DNA of 64,000 bases, from NCBI GenBank assembly GCA_963767635.1, contig CAVYEM010000001.1, forward strand, positions 2,294,001-2,358,000, written 5' to 3'. The notes below the pieces were generated by a model. It had not been told where the DNA came from. It saw only the letters and a program-made list of their open reading frames with translations, and ran no database searches. Source of the stretch: CAVYEM01 sp963767635 (GTDB lineage: Bacteria; Vulcanimicrobiota; Vulcanimicrobiia; Vulcanimicrobiales; Vulcanimicrobiaceae). The translations under genes and the position numbers were made by a program. Below are positions 50,927-60,847 of the stretch, piece by piece; within the stretch, counting starts at the first letter, position 1, and each line of letters begins with the position of its first letter.

Positions 50927-51970
50927 TCAGAAGAATAAGCTTTGCTGGCGAAGCGTTCCGTACGTCAGCGACGCGACGCGCGTGCCCAGCAAGCGCACCG
51001 GCACGTCAAACACTTCCGCGCGGGCAAGACAATGCGACGCGGCGGCAAAGATGCGCCGCGCGTCGGCGGTCGGTTCGCTCAAGTTCGTTTGTCGAACTAC
51101 GATCTTGAAATCGGCGCGTTTGATCTTGATGCCGATAGTGCATGCCGAGAGTCCCTCGCGCTCGAGCTTTTGCGCGAGTTCGGCGGCTTGCTCGCGCAGC
51201 ACGTCGCGCAGCCGGCCTTCGTCGCGCACGTCGTACTCGAATGTTTCTTCGGTAGAGATCGATTTGGTTTCGCGATCCGCTTCCACCCGCCGCCCATCGA
51301 TGCCGCGCGCCAGCTCGACGACGTCCGAGGCGGCAGAGCCGAAGATCGCTCTGGCCCGCTGCGGAGTCAGAGCGGCAACGTTTCCAATCGTCGTAATGCC
51401 GCGTTCGAGCAAACGCGCTTGCGTTTTTGGACCCACGCCCCAAAGACGCCCGACGGGCAAGGGCGCCAGAAATGTTGCTTCCTCGCCGGGACGGATCGAC
51501 TGCAAACCGTTGGGCTTGCACGAGTCCGAAAGGACCTTAGCGACCATTTTGCCGCTCGCCACGCCGGCACTTACCGTCAGGCCAACGGCCTCGCGCACTT
51601 CACGCCGAATCGTCTGCGCGAGATCGACCGCCGATTCCAGCGAAACATCGCCGAAGTCAATGAACGCTTCATCCATCGAGAGACCCTGCACGGGATGGCC
51701 ACGCCGCTCGAAGACGGCAAAGATCTCCCGCGAGACGTCGCGGTATTTTTGCATGTTGGGCGGCACGACGAGCAGTTGCGGACAGAGCGCCAACGCTTTG
51801 TAGAGCGGCACGGCGGATTTTACGCCGAAGGGACGCGCCTCGTACGAGGCCGTGAGCACGACTGCGCGCCGGCTGGAGCCAGCAACGGCGACGGGTTTGC
51901 CGCGCAATGCCGGATTGTCACGAATTTCCACGTTCGCGTAAAAGGCATCGACGTCGAAATGCGCGATCAT
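50927..51970 (-). CDS. dinB: DNA polymerase IV (Y-family)
   Basis: 347 residues. Catalytic start IAHFDVDAFYANVEIRDNPA (Asp), the second acidic pair in GLSMDEAFIDFGDV, and the little finger region. The C-terminus QQSLFF is a beta-clamp-binding motif. It replicates past damage. It overlaps nfo by 4 nt (ATGA) and is the last gene of the nudix-scpA-scpB-nfo-dinB run. Confidence 0.95.
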   Translation of the reverse strand: MIAHFDVDAFYANVEIRDNPALRGKPVAVAGSSRRAVVLTASYEARPFGVKSAVPLYKALALCPQLLVVPPNMQKYRDVSREIFAVFERRGHPVQGLSMDEAFIDFGDVSLESAVDLAQTIRREVREAVGLTVSAGVASGKMVAKVLSDSCKPNGLQSIRPGEEATFLAPLPVGRLWGVGPKTQARLLERGITTIGNVAALTPQRARAIFGSAASDVVELARGIDGRRVEADRETKSISTEETFEYDVRDEGRLRDVLREQAAELAQKLEREGLSACTIGIKIKRADFKIVVRQTNLSEPTADARRIFAAASHCLARAEVFDVPVRLLGTRVASLTYGTLRQQSLFF

Positions 51971-52818
51971 AGTTCGTGCCCGGCGCCCGCGAAAATTGCG
52001 CGAATCGTTTCCATGTTGCGCAGGTCGTCCGCTTCTTCTCCGGGCGTTTCCAAAATAGCGGTCTTGTCGCGCAATTCCGGGCGCAGCGCGAGCGCGCGAA
52101 AGCCCTCAAAGCCGATGTTGCCCTCGCCGATGTGATGGTGGCGGTCACGGTTTGCTCCCAGCGGCACTTGCGTGTCGTTGAAATGAAACACGTGAACGCG
52201 GTCGAGACCGATCTGCTCCGCAGCGGAATATAAGAACTCGTCAACGCCTTGCTGCGAATCGATCTGGTAGCCGGCCGCCCACGCGTGCGCGGTATCCAAG
52301 CACACGCCGAGCGCCGGATGATCCAGCGCCTTCACGAACTTGCCGAGTTCTTCGAGCGTTCCGCCGCAGAGTGCTCCGGCTCCCGCGGAATTTTCCATTA
52401 CGAGCTGCACCCCATCGGAAATGTCTTCGAGCGCCCGTTCGAGCAGATGACACGCCGCAACGAAGCCTTCGCGGCGATCGCGTTTGCCGTACGAGCCCAG
52501 ATGCGTGTTGACGTACGCGATGCCGCCGATTGCGGCTACGGCAAGATCGTTCTTGAGCAGGCCCAGGGAACCGTTCGCGATTTTGGCGTCTTCGCTGGCG
52601 AGATTGATAAGATACGGCGTATGAATCACGCACGGGTCGATCCCCGCGTCCGCGCGCGCCGCCTTAAAGGATGCGAGCGCCGCGTGGTCGATGCGGCTCG
52701 TGCGGTAGCTGCGCGGATTGGTCGAGAAGATTTGCAGCGCCGTACACTTGACGCGTTTGGCATACTCGATGGCAGCGGCATACCCCGCACCGACGCGAAC
52801 ATGAACACCAATGCGCAT
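51967..52818 (-). CDS. nfo: Endonuclease IV (AP endonuclease)
   Basis: 283 residues. The TIM-barrel metal ligands are visible: NTHLGSYGKRD, VMENSAGAGALCGGTLEELG, GVCLDTAHAWAAGYQI, VHVFHFNDTQVPLGANRDRH and HIGEGNIGF. It cleaves AP sites and 3' blocked ends and needs three Zn ions. Coupled to dinB. Pairs functionally with Nth and MutY elsewhere in the window. Confidence 0.96.
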   Translation of the reverse strand: MRIGVHVRVGAGYAAAIEYAKRVKCTALQIFSTNPRSYRTSRIDHAALASFKAARADAGIDPCVIHTPYLINLASEDAKIANGSLGLLKNDLAVAAIGGIAYVNTHLGSYGKRDRREGFVAACHLLERALEDISDGVQLVMENSAGAGALCGGTLEELGKFVKALDHPALGVCLDTAHAWAAGYQIDSQQGVDEFLYSAAEQIGLDRVHVFHFNDTQVPLGANRDRHHHIGEGNIGFEGFRALALRPELRDKTAILETPGEEADDLRNMETIRAIFAGAGHEL

Positions 52819-52821
52819 GCA

Positions 52822-53448
52822 TCATTCCCGCGTCTGAGCTGCGGCGATGTTCGCCGTGAGCAGATCGAGTTCGAGCGGCTGGCCTTGCTCGAGTTCCATC
52901 GGCGGCAGATCGTCGAGCGAACGCAGCCCGAACGATTCCAAAAACTCCGCCGTCGTCTTGTAGAGCATAGGCCGCCCGACGACGTCTTTGCGTCCGGCTT
53001 CGGCGATGAGACTTCGTTCGAGGAGCGTCGAGACGACGCTGTCCGAGGCAACGCCGCGAATCGCTTCGATTTCGCTTTTCGTGACGGGCTGCATGTACGC
53101 CACGATGGCTAGTGTTTCTAGCGCCGGCGCCGACAAGTTGCTTTTGGGCGGCAGCAGATACGCTTCGACGATGTCGCGAACGGCCGGCGAACTGGCGAAG
53201 CGGTAGCCCCCGGCGATTTCGCGCAGCACGATGCCGCGTTCGGCGTAGTCCGCTTCGATGCGCTGCAGCGCTATCGCGATCTGCTCTTCCGTCGCAAGCG
53301 TCAGTTTCGCAATCTGCTTTATCGGCAGCGCTTCGCCCGCAACAAACAGCAGCGCTTCAATCGGACGGCGCAGGCCCTCGACGGCTGCCTCGAGCGCTTC
53401 CCTTTCGTCCTCTACGCTGATACTCTGCATCGCCTCTATGTCTTGCAC
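52822..53448 (-). CDS. scpB: Segregation and condensation protein B
   Basis: 208 residues (GTG 53448; ATG 53430 possible). Two winged-helix domains: PIEALLFVAGEALPIKQIAK, and ALETLAIVAYMQPVTKSEIE with IRGVASDSVVSTLLERSLIA and the conserved GRPMLYKTTAEFLESFGL. With ScpA and SMC it forms the bacterial condensin complex. It starts 3 nt downstream of scpA. Confidence 0.96.
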   Translation of the reverse strand: MQDIEAMQSISVEDEREALEAAVEGLRRPIEALLFVAGEALPIKQIAKLTLATEEQIAIALQRIEADYAERGIVLREIAGGYRFASSPAVRDIVEAYLLPPKSNLSAPALETLAIVAYMQPVTKSEIEAIRGVASDSVVSTLLERSLIAEAGRKDVVGRPMLYKTTAEFLESFGLRSLDDLPPMELEQGQPLELDLLTANIAAAQTRE

Positions 53449-53451
53449 TGC

Positions 53452-54222
53452 TTATGCGTTCGGCCCCATTGCAAAGAGCCGGATATCGTCGAACAAGGCG
53501 GGCTGCTCGTAACGCACGCGATGCCGGCGAATCAACTCCAGGATGGCCAGAAACGTGACGATGATCGAATCCCGCGTCATGCCCATCTCTTTGCACAAGT
53601 TCGAAAAGAGCACTTCGCCGTTCTCGCGCACCTTACGCGCGACGTAGTCCATCGTCGCCATGAGCGAGAGCCGCTCGCGCGCGATGGTTCGCCTTTCCGG
53701 GCGCGCGCTGCTGAGCATCGCGATGAATGCGCGCGTAAGTTTCTCGGGGTCGATGCGGTAGCGCTGCCGCAGCTCGCCGACCGGATCGCCGAGGTCGCGA
53801 TAGTAATACGATGACGCTTCCAACGCGCGCGCGCGCAGGTTCTCTCCCACTTCGCGATACTTGGAATAGGCGATCAGGCGCCGGCGCAGGCGTTCCTCCA
53901 CCTGTTCGGGCGTTTCCGACTGGTCGTCCTGAAATTCGGTCGGAATCGGCGGCAAGAGCGCCTTGGACTTCAAGAACACCAGGGTCGCGGCAATCACGAG
54001 ATACTCTGCGGCAATCTCTACGTCGAGCGCTTCCATCATCGATACATATGCTAGATATTGCTCGGCCACGCTCGCCAAGGGAACCGTCGCGATGTCCAGC
54101 TGACGCTCTTTAACGAGGCTGAGCAACAGATCCAGCGGCCCGTCGAAAACATCCAGACAAACGCGCAATTCGCTGCGCTCGTCCTCGCTGGGCACGGGCT
54201 GTGCGGCGTGCGGGAAGATCAA
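53452..54222 (-). CDS. scpA: Segregation and condensation protein A (kleisin)
   Basis: 256 residues. FDGPLDLLLSLVKERQLDIA is the kleisin N-terminal signature that contacts the SMC neck; EYLVIAATLVFLKSKALLPP and a C-terminal winged helix (VTFLAILELIRRHRVRYEQP) complete the fold. It bridges SMC heads. It overlaps the NUDIX gene by 4 nt. Confidence 0.96.
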   Translation of the reverse strand: MIFPHAAQPVPSEDERSELRVCLDVFDGPLDLLLSLVKERQLDIATVPLASVAEQYLAYVSMMEALDVEIAAEYLVIAATLVFLKSKALLPPIPTEFQDDQSETPEQVEERLRRRLIAYSKYREVGENLRARALEASSYYYRDLGDPVGELRQRYRIDPEKLTRAFIAMLSSARPERRTIARERLSLMATMDYVARKVRENGEVLFSNLCKEMGMTRDSIIVTFLAILELIRRHRVRYEQPALFDDIRLFAMGPNA

Positions 54223-54698
54223 GACGTGCGCTGTTCCGCCGTTCTGGCAACGATTTGCCCTTCGCCGAAAACGAGCGGATTAGCAAGCAAATAGTCCAGT
54301 CCCAAATCGATGAGGCGTTTTTCGTTTACGTATTTCAACGCCTTCTTCGCGGCCGTTATGTCGAACCAGCGCGCTTCGTCGACTTCGTGGTCGTGGTTGG
54401 CCGTGTCACCGGAAAGATAGCGCATCAGGTAAAACGTGACGGACTTCTTGTGCTTGTTGCGGTTCAGGTAGAACCAATACGAGATGTCGTTGAGTTTCGA
54501 GACGATCTCGGCCCAGCAGCCCGTTTCCTCGCGGACCTCACGCAAGGCGGCCTGCTCGTGCGATTCTTTGGCCTCGACATGCCCTTTGGGCAGCGTCCAG
54601 ATACGGGGCGTGCCGCGCCCGATGAGCAACGCATCGTACGTCGACTCCCGGCGGCGCAGGACGAGTCCTCCGGCCGACACCTCGTATTTGATTCGCAT
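54219..54698 (-). CDS. NUDIX hydrolase (diadenosine polyphosphate/NTP type)
   Basis: 159 residues from ATG 54698 (MRIKYEVSAGGLVLRRRE); a longer frame upstream adds non-homologous residues. The NUDIX box fits GX5EX7REUXEEXGU exactly: GHVEAKESHEQAALREVREE then TGC. TPRIWTLPKGHVE is typical of Ap4A hydrolase-like proteins. Substrate not certain. First gene of the condensin/repair run. Confidence 0.88.
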   Translation of the reverse strand: MRIKYEVSAGGLVLRRRESTYDALLIGRGTPRIWTLPKGHVEAKESHEQAALREVREETGCWAEIVSKLNDISYWFYLNRNKHKKSVTFYLMRYLSGDTANHDHEVDEARWFDITAAKKALKYVNEKRLIDLGLDYLLANPLVFGEGQIVARTAEQRTS

Positions 54699-54811
54699 TT
54701 CAAAGCCCCTAAGGACGGGAAAGGCGCCCCAACCGGGTCGCCTCCACATTACTTCGATTATACCGGACCGCCCCAAGAAGCGCCTCGGACAAACGGCGCT
54801 CCGGTGTGTGC

Positions 54812-55365
54812 TTAGTTCGCGCCAGTCGGCCCGGCAAGCGGCCTAGCGCACGGCAGAGACGCGGGTCTGCGCGGCCGGAAGTCGGCAAACGTGAACGTCA
54901 GGCGCGGAGTCTGCCGAGGGGCACCCCGGGTCGCCGGCGACTAGCGGAACCCGGCGTGACGGCACCGTGCATGCCGCTGGCACTCCCCTCGCCGTTGAAG
55001 AAAACGCTGAACGGCGGATCGCCGAACGCGGTCTCATGGATGGAGCCGTTCGTGGAAAAGTCGGGGAGCGGCGCTGCACGCATGGAGCCGGCCGCAGTGG
55101 GCCGTCCGGCAAAAACTTGCGCCGTAAAGCCTGGCAGCACATCGCCTGCAGCGTCCCTTCGCGGCGCGAAGACGATCGTCGCTCCGTTGCCGTCGGTGGC
55201 CGCCAGCGTTCGGGCATAGGCGACGGCAGCATCGAATTGTACGACCGCAGAACGCATGGCCAATGGGCGCCCCGCGCCCGCAATTGCCAGCGGCACCGCC
55301 GCGAGCCCGGCGAGGATCGCCACGACGACCGCCAGTTCCAAGAGCGTAAAGCCGCGCTGTTCCAC
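54812..55365 (-). CDS. GspH/FimT-like pseudopilin (two frame breaks)
   Basis: Start GTG 55365 gives the leader MEQRG followed by the prepilin helix FTLLELAVVVAILAGLAAVP, with the Gly-Phe cleavage site and Glu5. As read it stops at 54898. Removing one base at 54943 and one A at 54910 gives GDPGCPSAAPRLTFTFADF and a stop at 54812, 183 residues. The corrected end is a plausible GspH-type beta core, but the two corrections are less secure than for core genes. Type II secretion or type IV pilus accessory. Confidence 0.65.
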
Positions 55366-55479
55366 ATGCGGTACAGTGCCCAGAACCTGTGCGACGGGAT
55401 ACGATCCGCAGTCAATTCCGCGAAATTCCGCATAACTGTCCGGTTTGACCGATACCATTTAGGTGGCGACCGGCATTTT

Positions 55480-55911
55480 TCAGCACGCGTAAGCGTCATA
55501 TCTCTACTGCTGCTCATGGCGGCTTCGGTTGCGACTGCCACTGCCGGCGGCGGACACGGGAAAGCTCGGCCAGCCATGGCGGGCACGCCGACGCCGGCAC
55601 CACAAGCGGCCGTCATCAGTGTGAATCTTATTTCCGCCGGCAGAGCCGCCCATACGCTCCAAGGCCTGTTCCCGCGCGACCGGATTCGCGTCGATGCACA
55701 CGCCAACGCAGTCTTGGTAGTCACTCCGCCCGACGATGTGCAACAAATGCGCACGGTAGTACAAGGCATCGACGTGCGCAGCCCGCAGCAAGCCAACGTC
55801 GAGGTGGTCCAGCTGCATGCCATGAAACCCACGGCGGTCCAAGGTCGCTTACGCGCACTCTATCCGCGTGCGCGGATTGAGATTGCCTCCAAGCATTCAA
55901 AGCCCTTGTAG
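55480..55911 (+). pseudogene. Secretin N-domain fragment (PilQ/GspD-like), truncated
   Basis: A hydrophobic start (VISLLLLMAASVATATAGG) leads into a secretin N1-type domain: SVNLISAGRAAHTLQGLFPR with HANAVLVVTPPDDVQQMRTV. A second repeat (VEVVQLHAMKPTAVQGRLRA) is cut off before its end by a TAG at 55909. A full secretin has 500 or more residues. No good in-frame start lies before ATG 55516. It is divergent from the pseudopilin. The break coincides with a drop in GC at about 55912, so this is probably a remnant cut by a rearrangement. Confidence 0.6.
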
Positions 55912-55949
55912 AGTTTAATGCCGTGGAGAATTGTAAGGGCAACAACGAA

Positions 55950-56273
55950 ATGATGAACGCACAACTCTTATCAGTTCGAGCCGCAGTGCTTTGGTCGGTA
56001 ATCGTACTTTTTGCAATCACCGTCGGCTTGTTCTCAAGCTCATGGCGCCTTTGTGGGACGCCGGGGTGGGCAGGCTACGCGATGTTGCCTCTTTTTTTGA
56101 TGTACCGATACGTAGTCGCAGCTGCCTTGGTGTCCGCTTTTTTGTTTGGTGGCTTTTTTATTCGCTTTCCAACTCCTATCGTCTTAAGGACGGCTGCAGT
56201 GCTGATGGTTCTCGCCGCGATCCTAGGCGCAGTTATCACCCAGCCGCAGCCTGACGGCTGTGCGTATTTATAG
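55950..56273 (+). CDS. Small membrane protein, lower GC, unknown
   Basis: 107 residues (ATG 55950 or 55953). Three likely membrane segments: AAVLWSVIVLFAITVGLF, YRYVVAAALVSAFLFGGFF and VLRTAAVLMVLAAILGAVI. No family recognised. The sequence from 55912 to about 56300 is near 50 percent GC by eye, below its neighbours, and codon use differs (TTT, TTA and CTT are common). It may be foreign DNA at a rearrangement point. Confidence 0.5.
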   Translation: MMNAQLLSVRAAVLWSVIVLFAITVGLFSSSWRLCGTPGWAGYAMLPLFLMYRYVVAAALVSAFLFGGFFIRFPTPIVLRTAAVLMVLAAILGAVITQPQPDGCAYL

Positions 56274-56461
56274 CGGTGACCCGTTCTTGCTTCGTAGCGA
56301 AACCAAGTTATGTCAGAAATACTGAAGCTGGCCGGCTCTCGTGGGTACTTTTAGCTTGGCGAACAGGGATGTATCCATGACCAGAAAAACATCCGCGCCT
56401 CTATCCGTAGATTTTGGGCAGAACGTCGTTGAATCCGCCAGTCCGTCGCCGTATCGACGTA
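56274..56461. other. Intergenic stretch after the low-GC membrane gene
   Basis: I see no supported gene here. A 14-codon ORF (MSEILKLAGSRGYF) and a longer one beginning MTRKTSAPLSVDFGQNVVES are open, but neither has a good ribosome site. The second runs into the 3' end of gcvPB on the other strand. Confidence 0.4.
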
Positions 56462-57963
56462 CTACGACGGATGCCAGCGCAAATCGGGCTGACGCGCCGC
56501 GCGCGTCTCGTCGAGCCGGCCCACTACGGTATTGACCGGCGCCGCCAGAACGGTTTGCGGATCGGTGCGCGCCGTTTCACGATGTCGCGCAGCGCGTCGG
56601 CGAACGCATCCAGCGTTTCCTTCGATTCTGTTTCCGTCGGCTCGATCATCAGGCACTCCGGAACGATGAGCGGAAAGTACATCGTGGGCGCCATGAAGCC
56701 GCGGTCCAGCAGCGCTTTGGCCAGATCGAGAGCGCGCACGCCGGTGTCTTTCTTGAGTTCCTGCGCGGACGCGACGAATTCGTGGCGGCAAAACTCGTCG
56801 TACGGCGTTTCCAAAAACTCGCGAACGCGCACGCGAAGATAGTTCGCGTTCAAAACCGCCAGCTGCGATACTTTCGTCAAGCCTTCAAAACCGTTGGCGT
56901 AGAGATATGCGAGCGCTCGCACCGCATGCGCGAAGTTCGACCAAAACGAGCGCACCGGACCGATCGACTTGGGCCGATCGAAGTCCAAGTAAAACTCCAT
57001 TTGATCGCTCGGCGAGGCTTTTCCATCCGCGTCGCCCTTCGAACGGGCGCGCACGTACGGCGTCGGCAGATAGTCGGCGAGATGCGCCGCAACGCCGAGC
57101 GGGCCGTGCCCGGCGCCTCCTCCTCCATGCGGAATGGTGAAGGTTTTGTGCGTGTTCAAATGCATCAAATCGAAGCCCATGTCGCCCGGACGCGCATTGC
57201 CCATGAGCGCGTTGGCATTGGCTCCGTCGTAGTACATCAGGCCGCCCACGCCGTGCACTGCCTGCGCGATTTCGGCAACGCCTTCTTCGAACAGCCCCAG
57301 CGTGTTCGGATTGGTCATCATGCACACGGCCGTGTCGGCGCCCAGAACGCTTTGCAGCTCCGGCAGACTCACGCGTCCACGCTGGTCGCTTTTGAGCGAG
57401 ATGACTTTGAATCCGCACATCGCCGCGGATGCGGGGTTCGTGCCGTGCGCGGTGTCCGGCACGATGACCTTGTCGCGAGCGGTCTCGCCGCGTTCCTTGA
57501 AATAGGCTTTGGCGATCAGCAGCGCCGTCAGCTCGGCATGGGCGCCCGCCGCCGGATTCAGCGAGAACGCCGCCATTCCGAAAAGCGAGCACAAGCTGCG
57601 CTCCAGTTCGTACATGATCTGCAGCGCGCCCTGCGCGAGCTCGTCCGGAGTGAACGGATGCAGATCGCGCAGCGCCGGCAAATTCGCCATGGCGTCGTTC
57701 ACGCGCGGATTGTACTTCATCGTGCACGAGCCCAGCGGATAAAAGCCTACGTCGATGCCGAACGTACGCTGCGAGAGGCGGGTGAAGTGCCGCACTACGT
57801 CCAGTTCGGTATTGTCGGGCAGCGGCAAATCGTCGCGCAGCGCCGCCTTTGGAAGAAAGTCGGTATGCGCGGCGCCTGAATCGAGATACCGGTTGGCTCG
57901 CCCTTCCTGGCCGAGTTCGAAAATCAGCGGCGAGGCGGTGTGATCAGACGCTAGCCGTGTCAT
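56462..57963 (-). CDS. gcvPB: Glycine dehydrogenase (decarboxylating) subunit 2 (frame break near 56580)
   Basis: 500 residues when corrected. FYPLGSCTMKYNPRVNDAMA, and the PLP-lysine motif HLNTHKTFTIPHGGGGAGHG. The read frame fails after ALRDIVKR. Adding one base gives DPQTVLAAPVNTVVGRLDE and ends TRAARQPDLRWHPS, the expected C-terminus. With gcvPA it forms P-protein, which decarboxylates glycine and loads aminomethyl onto GcvH. It starts inside the last codons of gcvPA (20-nt overlap). Confidence 0.95.
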
Positions 57964-59332
57964 TTCGAACCTGTTCTAAGCTGGGCACGCCGCGCATATC
58001 TTCAAGCGCGCGGCCCAGCGCGTCAATGTGCGCGCTCGACGTCACTTCCGTCGCCGCCATGAGGATGCAATCGGCATACTCGGGATAAAACCGCCCCAAA
58101 TCCAGTCCGCCCAAAATGCCTCGCTCTTGCAAGTGCGCGAGCACGTCGCGCGCGGGCCGATGCACGTTCACGACGATCTCATTGAAGAACGGCGCATCGA
58201 ACTGCAGCGAACATCCTGCAATCGAACTCACGCGCGAGGCCAGTTCACGCGAGCGCGCGAGGTTTGCCGCAGCGGCATCGCGCAGGCCGGTTTTGCCCAT
58301 CAGCGCCAGATACATCGTGGCGATCAGCGCGCAGTGCGCCTGATTCGTGCAGATGTTGGAGGTGGCGCGTTCACGCCGGATGTGCTGCTCGCGAGCCTGC
58401 AGCGTCAGCACGAACGCTTCGTTGCCGTGCACGTCGACCGTCTTGCCGACGAGGCGCCCCGGAATCCGCCGCAAGTGCTCCTTTGTCGCGGCGATAAAAC
58501 CGGCGTACGGACCGCCGTACGCGATCGGTACGCCGAAACTTTGCGCCTCTCCGGCGACGATTTCGGCTCCCCATGCAGCCGGCGTTTGCAGTGCCCCGAG
58601 CGAAAGCGCCTCGGCCACCACGCCAATGGGCACCGTACCGCTGTTTTTGATCGCGGCCTGCGAGGGTGCGTCGAAAGTATCGAGGTTGCCGAAAAAGTTG
58701 GGCGATTGGATCGCGACGCACGCGTAGTCTTTGCTGGCGAGCCGGTCCGCCAGTTCTTCGCTGTCCGTAATTCCCTTTGCGCAGAGCGATATCTCGTCGA
58801 TCGCAACGTCCAATCCATCGCAATACGTTTTAAGCACCGCGCGATAGTTGGGATGAATCGCGCGCGAAACCAGCACCTTCTTACGCCCGTTGGCGTTGAT
58901 CGCCATGATCACCGCTTCGGCCAGCGCCGTCGCGCCGTCGTACACCGAAGCGTTCGCAATGTCCAAGCCGGTGAGCAAACACATGTACGTCTGCCACTCG
59001 TAAATGGCTTGCAAATACCCTTGCGAAACCTCCGCTTGATACGGCGTGTACGCGGTAAGAAACTCGCCGCGCATCGCCAGCGCGCCGATGGCGGGCGGCG
59101 TGTAGTGCCGGTACGCGCCGGCGCCCAGAAACGAAATGTACGATGCGCCGGAATTTTTCGCGGCAAAATGCTCGAACCGCTTGACGATATCGGACTCGCA
59201 CAGCGCCGGAACCATGTCTACGCGATCGCGCAGCCGGATCGTCTCCGGCACTTGCACGAGCTGGTCGAGCGATGATGCACCGACGACGTCGAGCATCTCG
59301 CGAATGTCTTTTTCGGTGTGCGGCGTGTACAT
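57944..59332 (-). CDS. gcvPA: Glycine dehydrogenase (decarboxylating) subunit 1
   Basis: 462 residues from ATG 59332 (MYTPHTEKDIREMLDVVGAS). FLGAGAYRHYTPPAIGALAM, AYTPYQAEVSQGYLQAIYEW and the C-terminal block with NICTNQAHCALIATMYLAL are characteristic. It is the N-terminal half equivalent of fused GcvP and is needed with gcvPB. A longer upstream frame is open but overlaps the end of gcvH. The split P-protein is common outside proteobacteria. Confidence 0.95.
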   Translation of the reverse strand: MYTPHTEKDIREMLDVVGASSLDQLVQVPETIRLRDRVDMVPALCESDIVKRFEHFAAKNSGASYISFLGAGAYRHYTPPAIGALAMRGEFLTAYTPYQAEVSQGYLQAIYEWQTYMCLLTGLDIANASVYDGATALAEAVIMAINANGRKKVLVSRAIHPNYRAVLKTYCDGLDVAIDEISLCAKGITDSEELADRLASKDYACVAIQSPNFFGNLDTFDAPSQAAIKNSGTVPIGVVAEALSLGALQTPAAWGAEIVAGEAQSFGVPIAYGGPYAGFIAATKEHLRRIPGRLVGKTVDVHGNEAFVLTLQAREQHIRRERATSNICTNQAHCALIATMYLALMGKTGLRDAAAANLARSRELASRVSSIAGCSLQFDAPFFNEIVVNVHRPARDVLAHLQERGILGGLDLGRFYPEYADCILMAATEVTSSAHIDALGRALEDMRGVPSLEQVRNDTASV

Positions 59333-59355
59333 GTTGCGTAGTCTTTTCGCGAGCG

Positions 59356-59741
59356 CTATTCGGCGGTCAGCTGCTCGTAGGCATCCGGCGAGAGCAGTTG
59401 CGAGGCCTGTGATGGATCGGATAGTTTGAGTTTGAACATCCATCCGCTTCCGAACGGTTCGCGGTTGACTAGCGCCGGATCGCTCTCCAGTTCGCCATTG
59501 ACTTCGATGACCTCGCCCGCCACCGGCGTGAACAAATCCGAGACAGCTTTGACCGACTCAACCACTCCGACGGTGCCGAACTGCGCAACTTGCGCGCCCA
59601 CTTTTGGAACTCCACGTACACGATGTCGCCGAGGGAGTTTTGCGCGTAATCGGTAACGCCGATTGTGGCGGTGTCGCCGTTAACCTTCACCCATTCGTGT
59701 TCTTTGCTGTAGAGCAGATCTGCCGGCTGCGCCACCTTCAT
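59356..59741 (-). CDS. gcvH: Glycine cleavage H protein (frame break near 59610)
   Basis: 128 residues when corrected. LYSKEHEWVKVNGDTATIGV and NSLGDIVYVE, then after adding a C (GAGTTCC to GAGCTTCC) LPKVGAQVAQFGTVGVVESV. The lipoyl lysine is in VESVKAVSDL. It carries the aminomethyl intermediate on lipoamide, made by LipB/LipA. AAGGAG inside the end of gcvT precedes its ATG, and the genes overlap by 4 nt. Confidence 0.95.
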
Positions 59742-60847
59742 TGACTCCTTTTGTAGAACGGCAGCGGCACGACTTGGGCTCCGTATGCCGTGCCTCTGAT
59801 GTGAACGACGACCGGCGTACCTGGGACCGCCGCTTCTTTTTCGACGAGGGCCGTCGCAATGTTCTTGTTTCCCACCGACGGCGCGAACGAGCCGCTGCGG
59901 ATTTCACCGACGCGGCGGTCGCCCAGAAACACGTGATACCCTTCCCGCGCCGGCGCGCGACCGTCCATGACGATCCCCGCGATGCGCGCGAACGTATCGC
60001 TATCTTTTTGCGCCTGCAGCGCCGCTTTTCCGATGAAGTCCGGCTTGTTAAACTTCACCGCCCAGCTCAATCCGGCTGCGAGCGGCGTAATCTCCGGCGT
60101 GAGTTCGTGACCGTACAGCGGCATGCCGGCCTCTAACCGTAAGACGTCGCGGGCCCCCAAACCAGCCGGAATCAACCCCGCGTGCGAATTGTCACGCAGC
60201 AGAGCGTTCCAGACTTCGCTTGCGTGCGCGTCTTCGAGGAAAAGTTCGAAACCGTCTTCGCCCGTGTAGCCCGTGCGCGCCACGACCGCCGGCTTTCCAT
60301 ACACGCTTCCTTGCGCGCAAAAATAGTACTTGAGCGCGCTCACGTCCACGTCGGTGTGCGAGGCGAGCATTTCGACGGACTTCGGCCCCTGGATCGCAAT
60401 GAGCGCGGACGCGCCGTGAAGGCTCTTGAGCGCTACGCCTTCGTTGTGCAGGTGCGCGTTCAGATGCGCCCACATCTTGTCCGCGTTGCTCGCGTTGACG
60501 ACCAGCAGCCAGCGATCCGGCAGCCGGTAGAAGATGACGTCGTCGAGCGCACCACCGCGAACGTCGGTGAAAATATTGTAGCGTGCTTGGCTCGGCTTCA
60601 TCGTTGCGACGGCATTCACGGTGAGCCGGTCGGCCCACGCTGCTACGTTCTCGCCTTTGAGGACGAACACGCCCATGTGCGAGAGATCGAACAAGCCCGC
60701 GCGCCGGCGTACCGCTTGGTGCTCTTGCAGAATGCTCGCGTACTGCACGGGCATGTCGAAGCCGCCGAACGGGATCAGCTTGCCTCCCAATCGCACGTGG
60801 TCCTCGTACAGCGCAGTTCGCCGCGCCGCTGTACGCTGCGTCGTCAT
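59738..60847 (-). CDS. gcvT: Aminomethyltransferase (glycine cleavage T protein)
   Basis: 369 residues. LFDLSHMGVFVLKGENVAAW, VARTGYTGEDGFELFLEDA, LGARDVLRLEAGMPLYGHEL and the C-terminal PSVGNKNIATALVEKEAA. It transfers the methylene group to tetrahydrofolate and releases ammonia. No glycine riboswitch precedes it, since the thioesterase gene overlaps its start by 4 nt. Confidence 0.96.
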   Translation of the reverse strand: MTTQRTAARRTALYEDHVRLGGKLIPFGGFDMPVQYASILQEHQAVRRRAGLFDLSHMGVFVLKGENVAAWADRLTVNAVATMKPSQARYNIFTDVRGGALDDVIFYRLPDRWLLVVNASNADKMWAHLNAHLHNEGVALKSLHGASALIAIQGPKSVEMLASHTDVDVSALKYYFCAQGSVYGKPAVVARTGYTGEDGFELFLEDAHASEVWNALLRDNSHAGLIPAGLGARDVLRLEAGMPLYGHELTPEITPLAAGLSWAVKFNKPDFIGKAALQAQKDSDTFARIAGIVMDGRAPAREGYHVFLGDRRVGEIRSGSFAPSVGNKNIATALVEKEAAVPGTPVVVHIRGTAYGAQVVPLPFYKRSQ

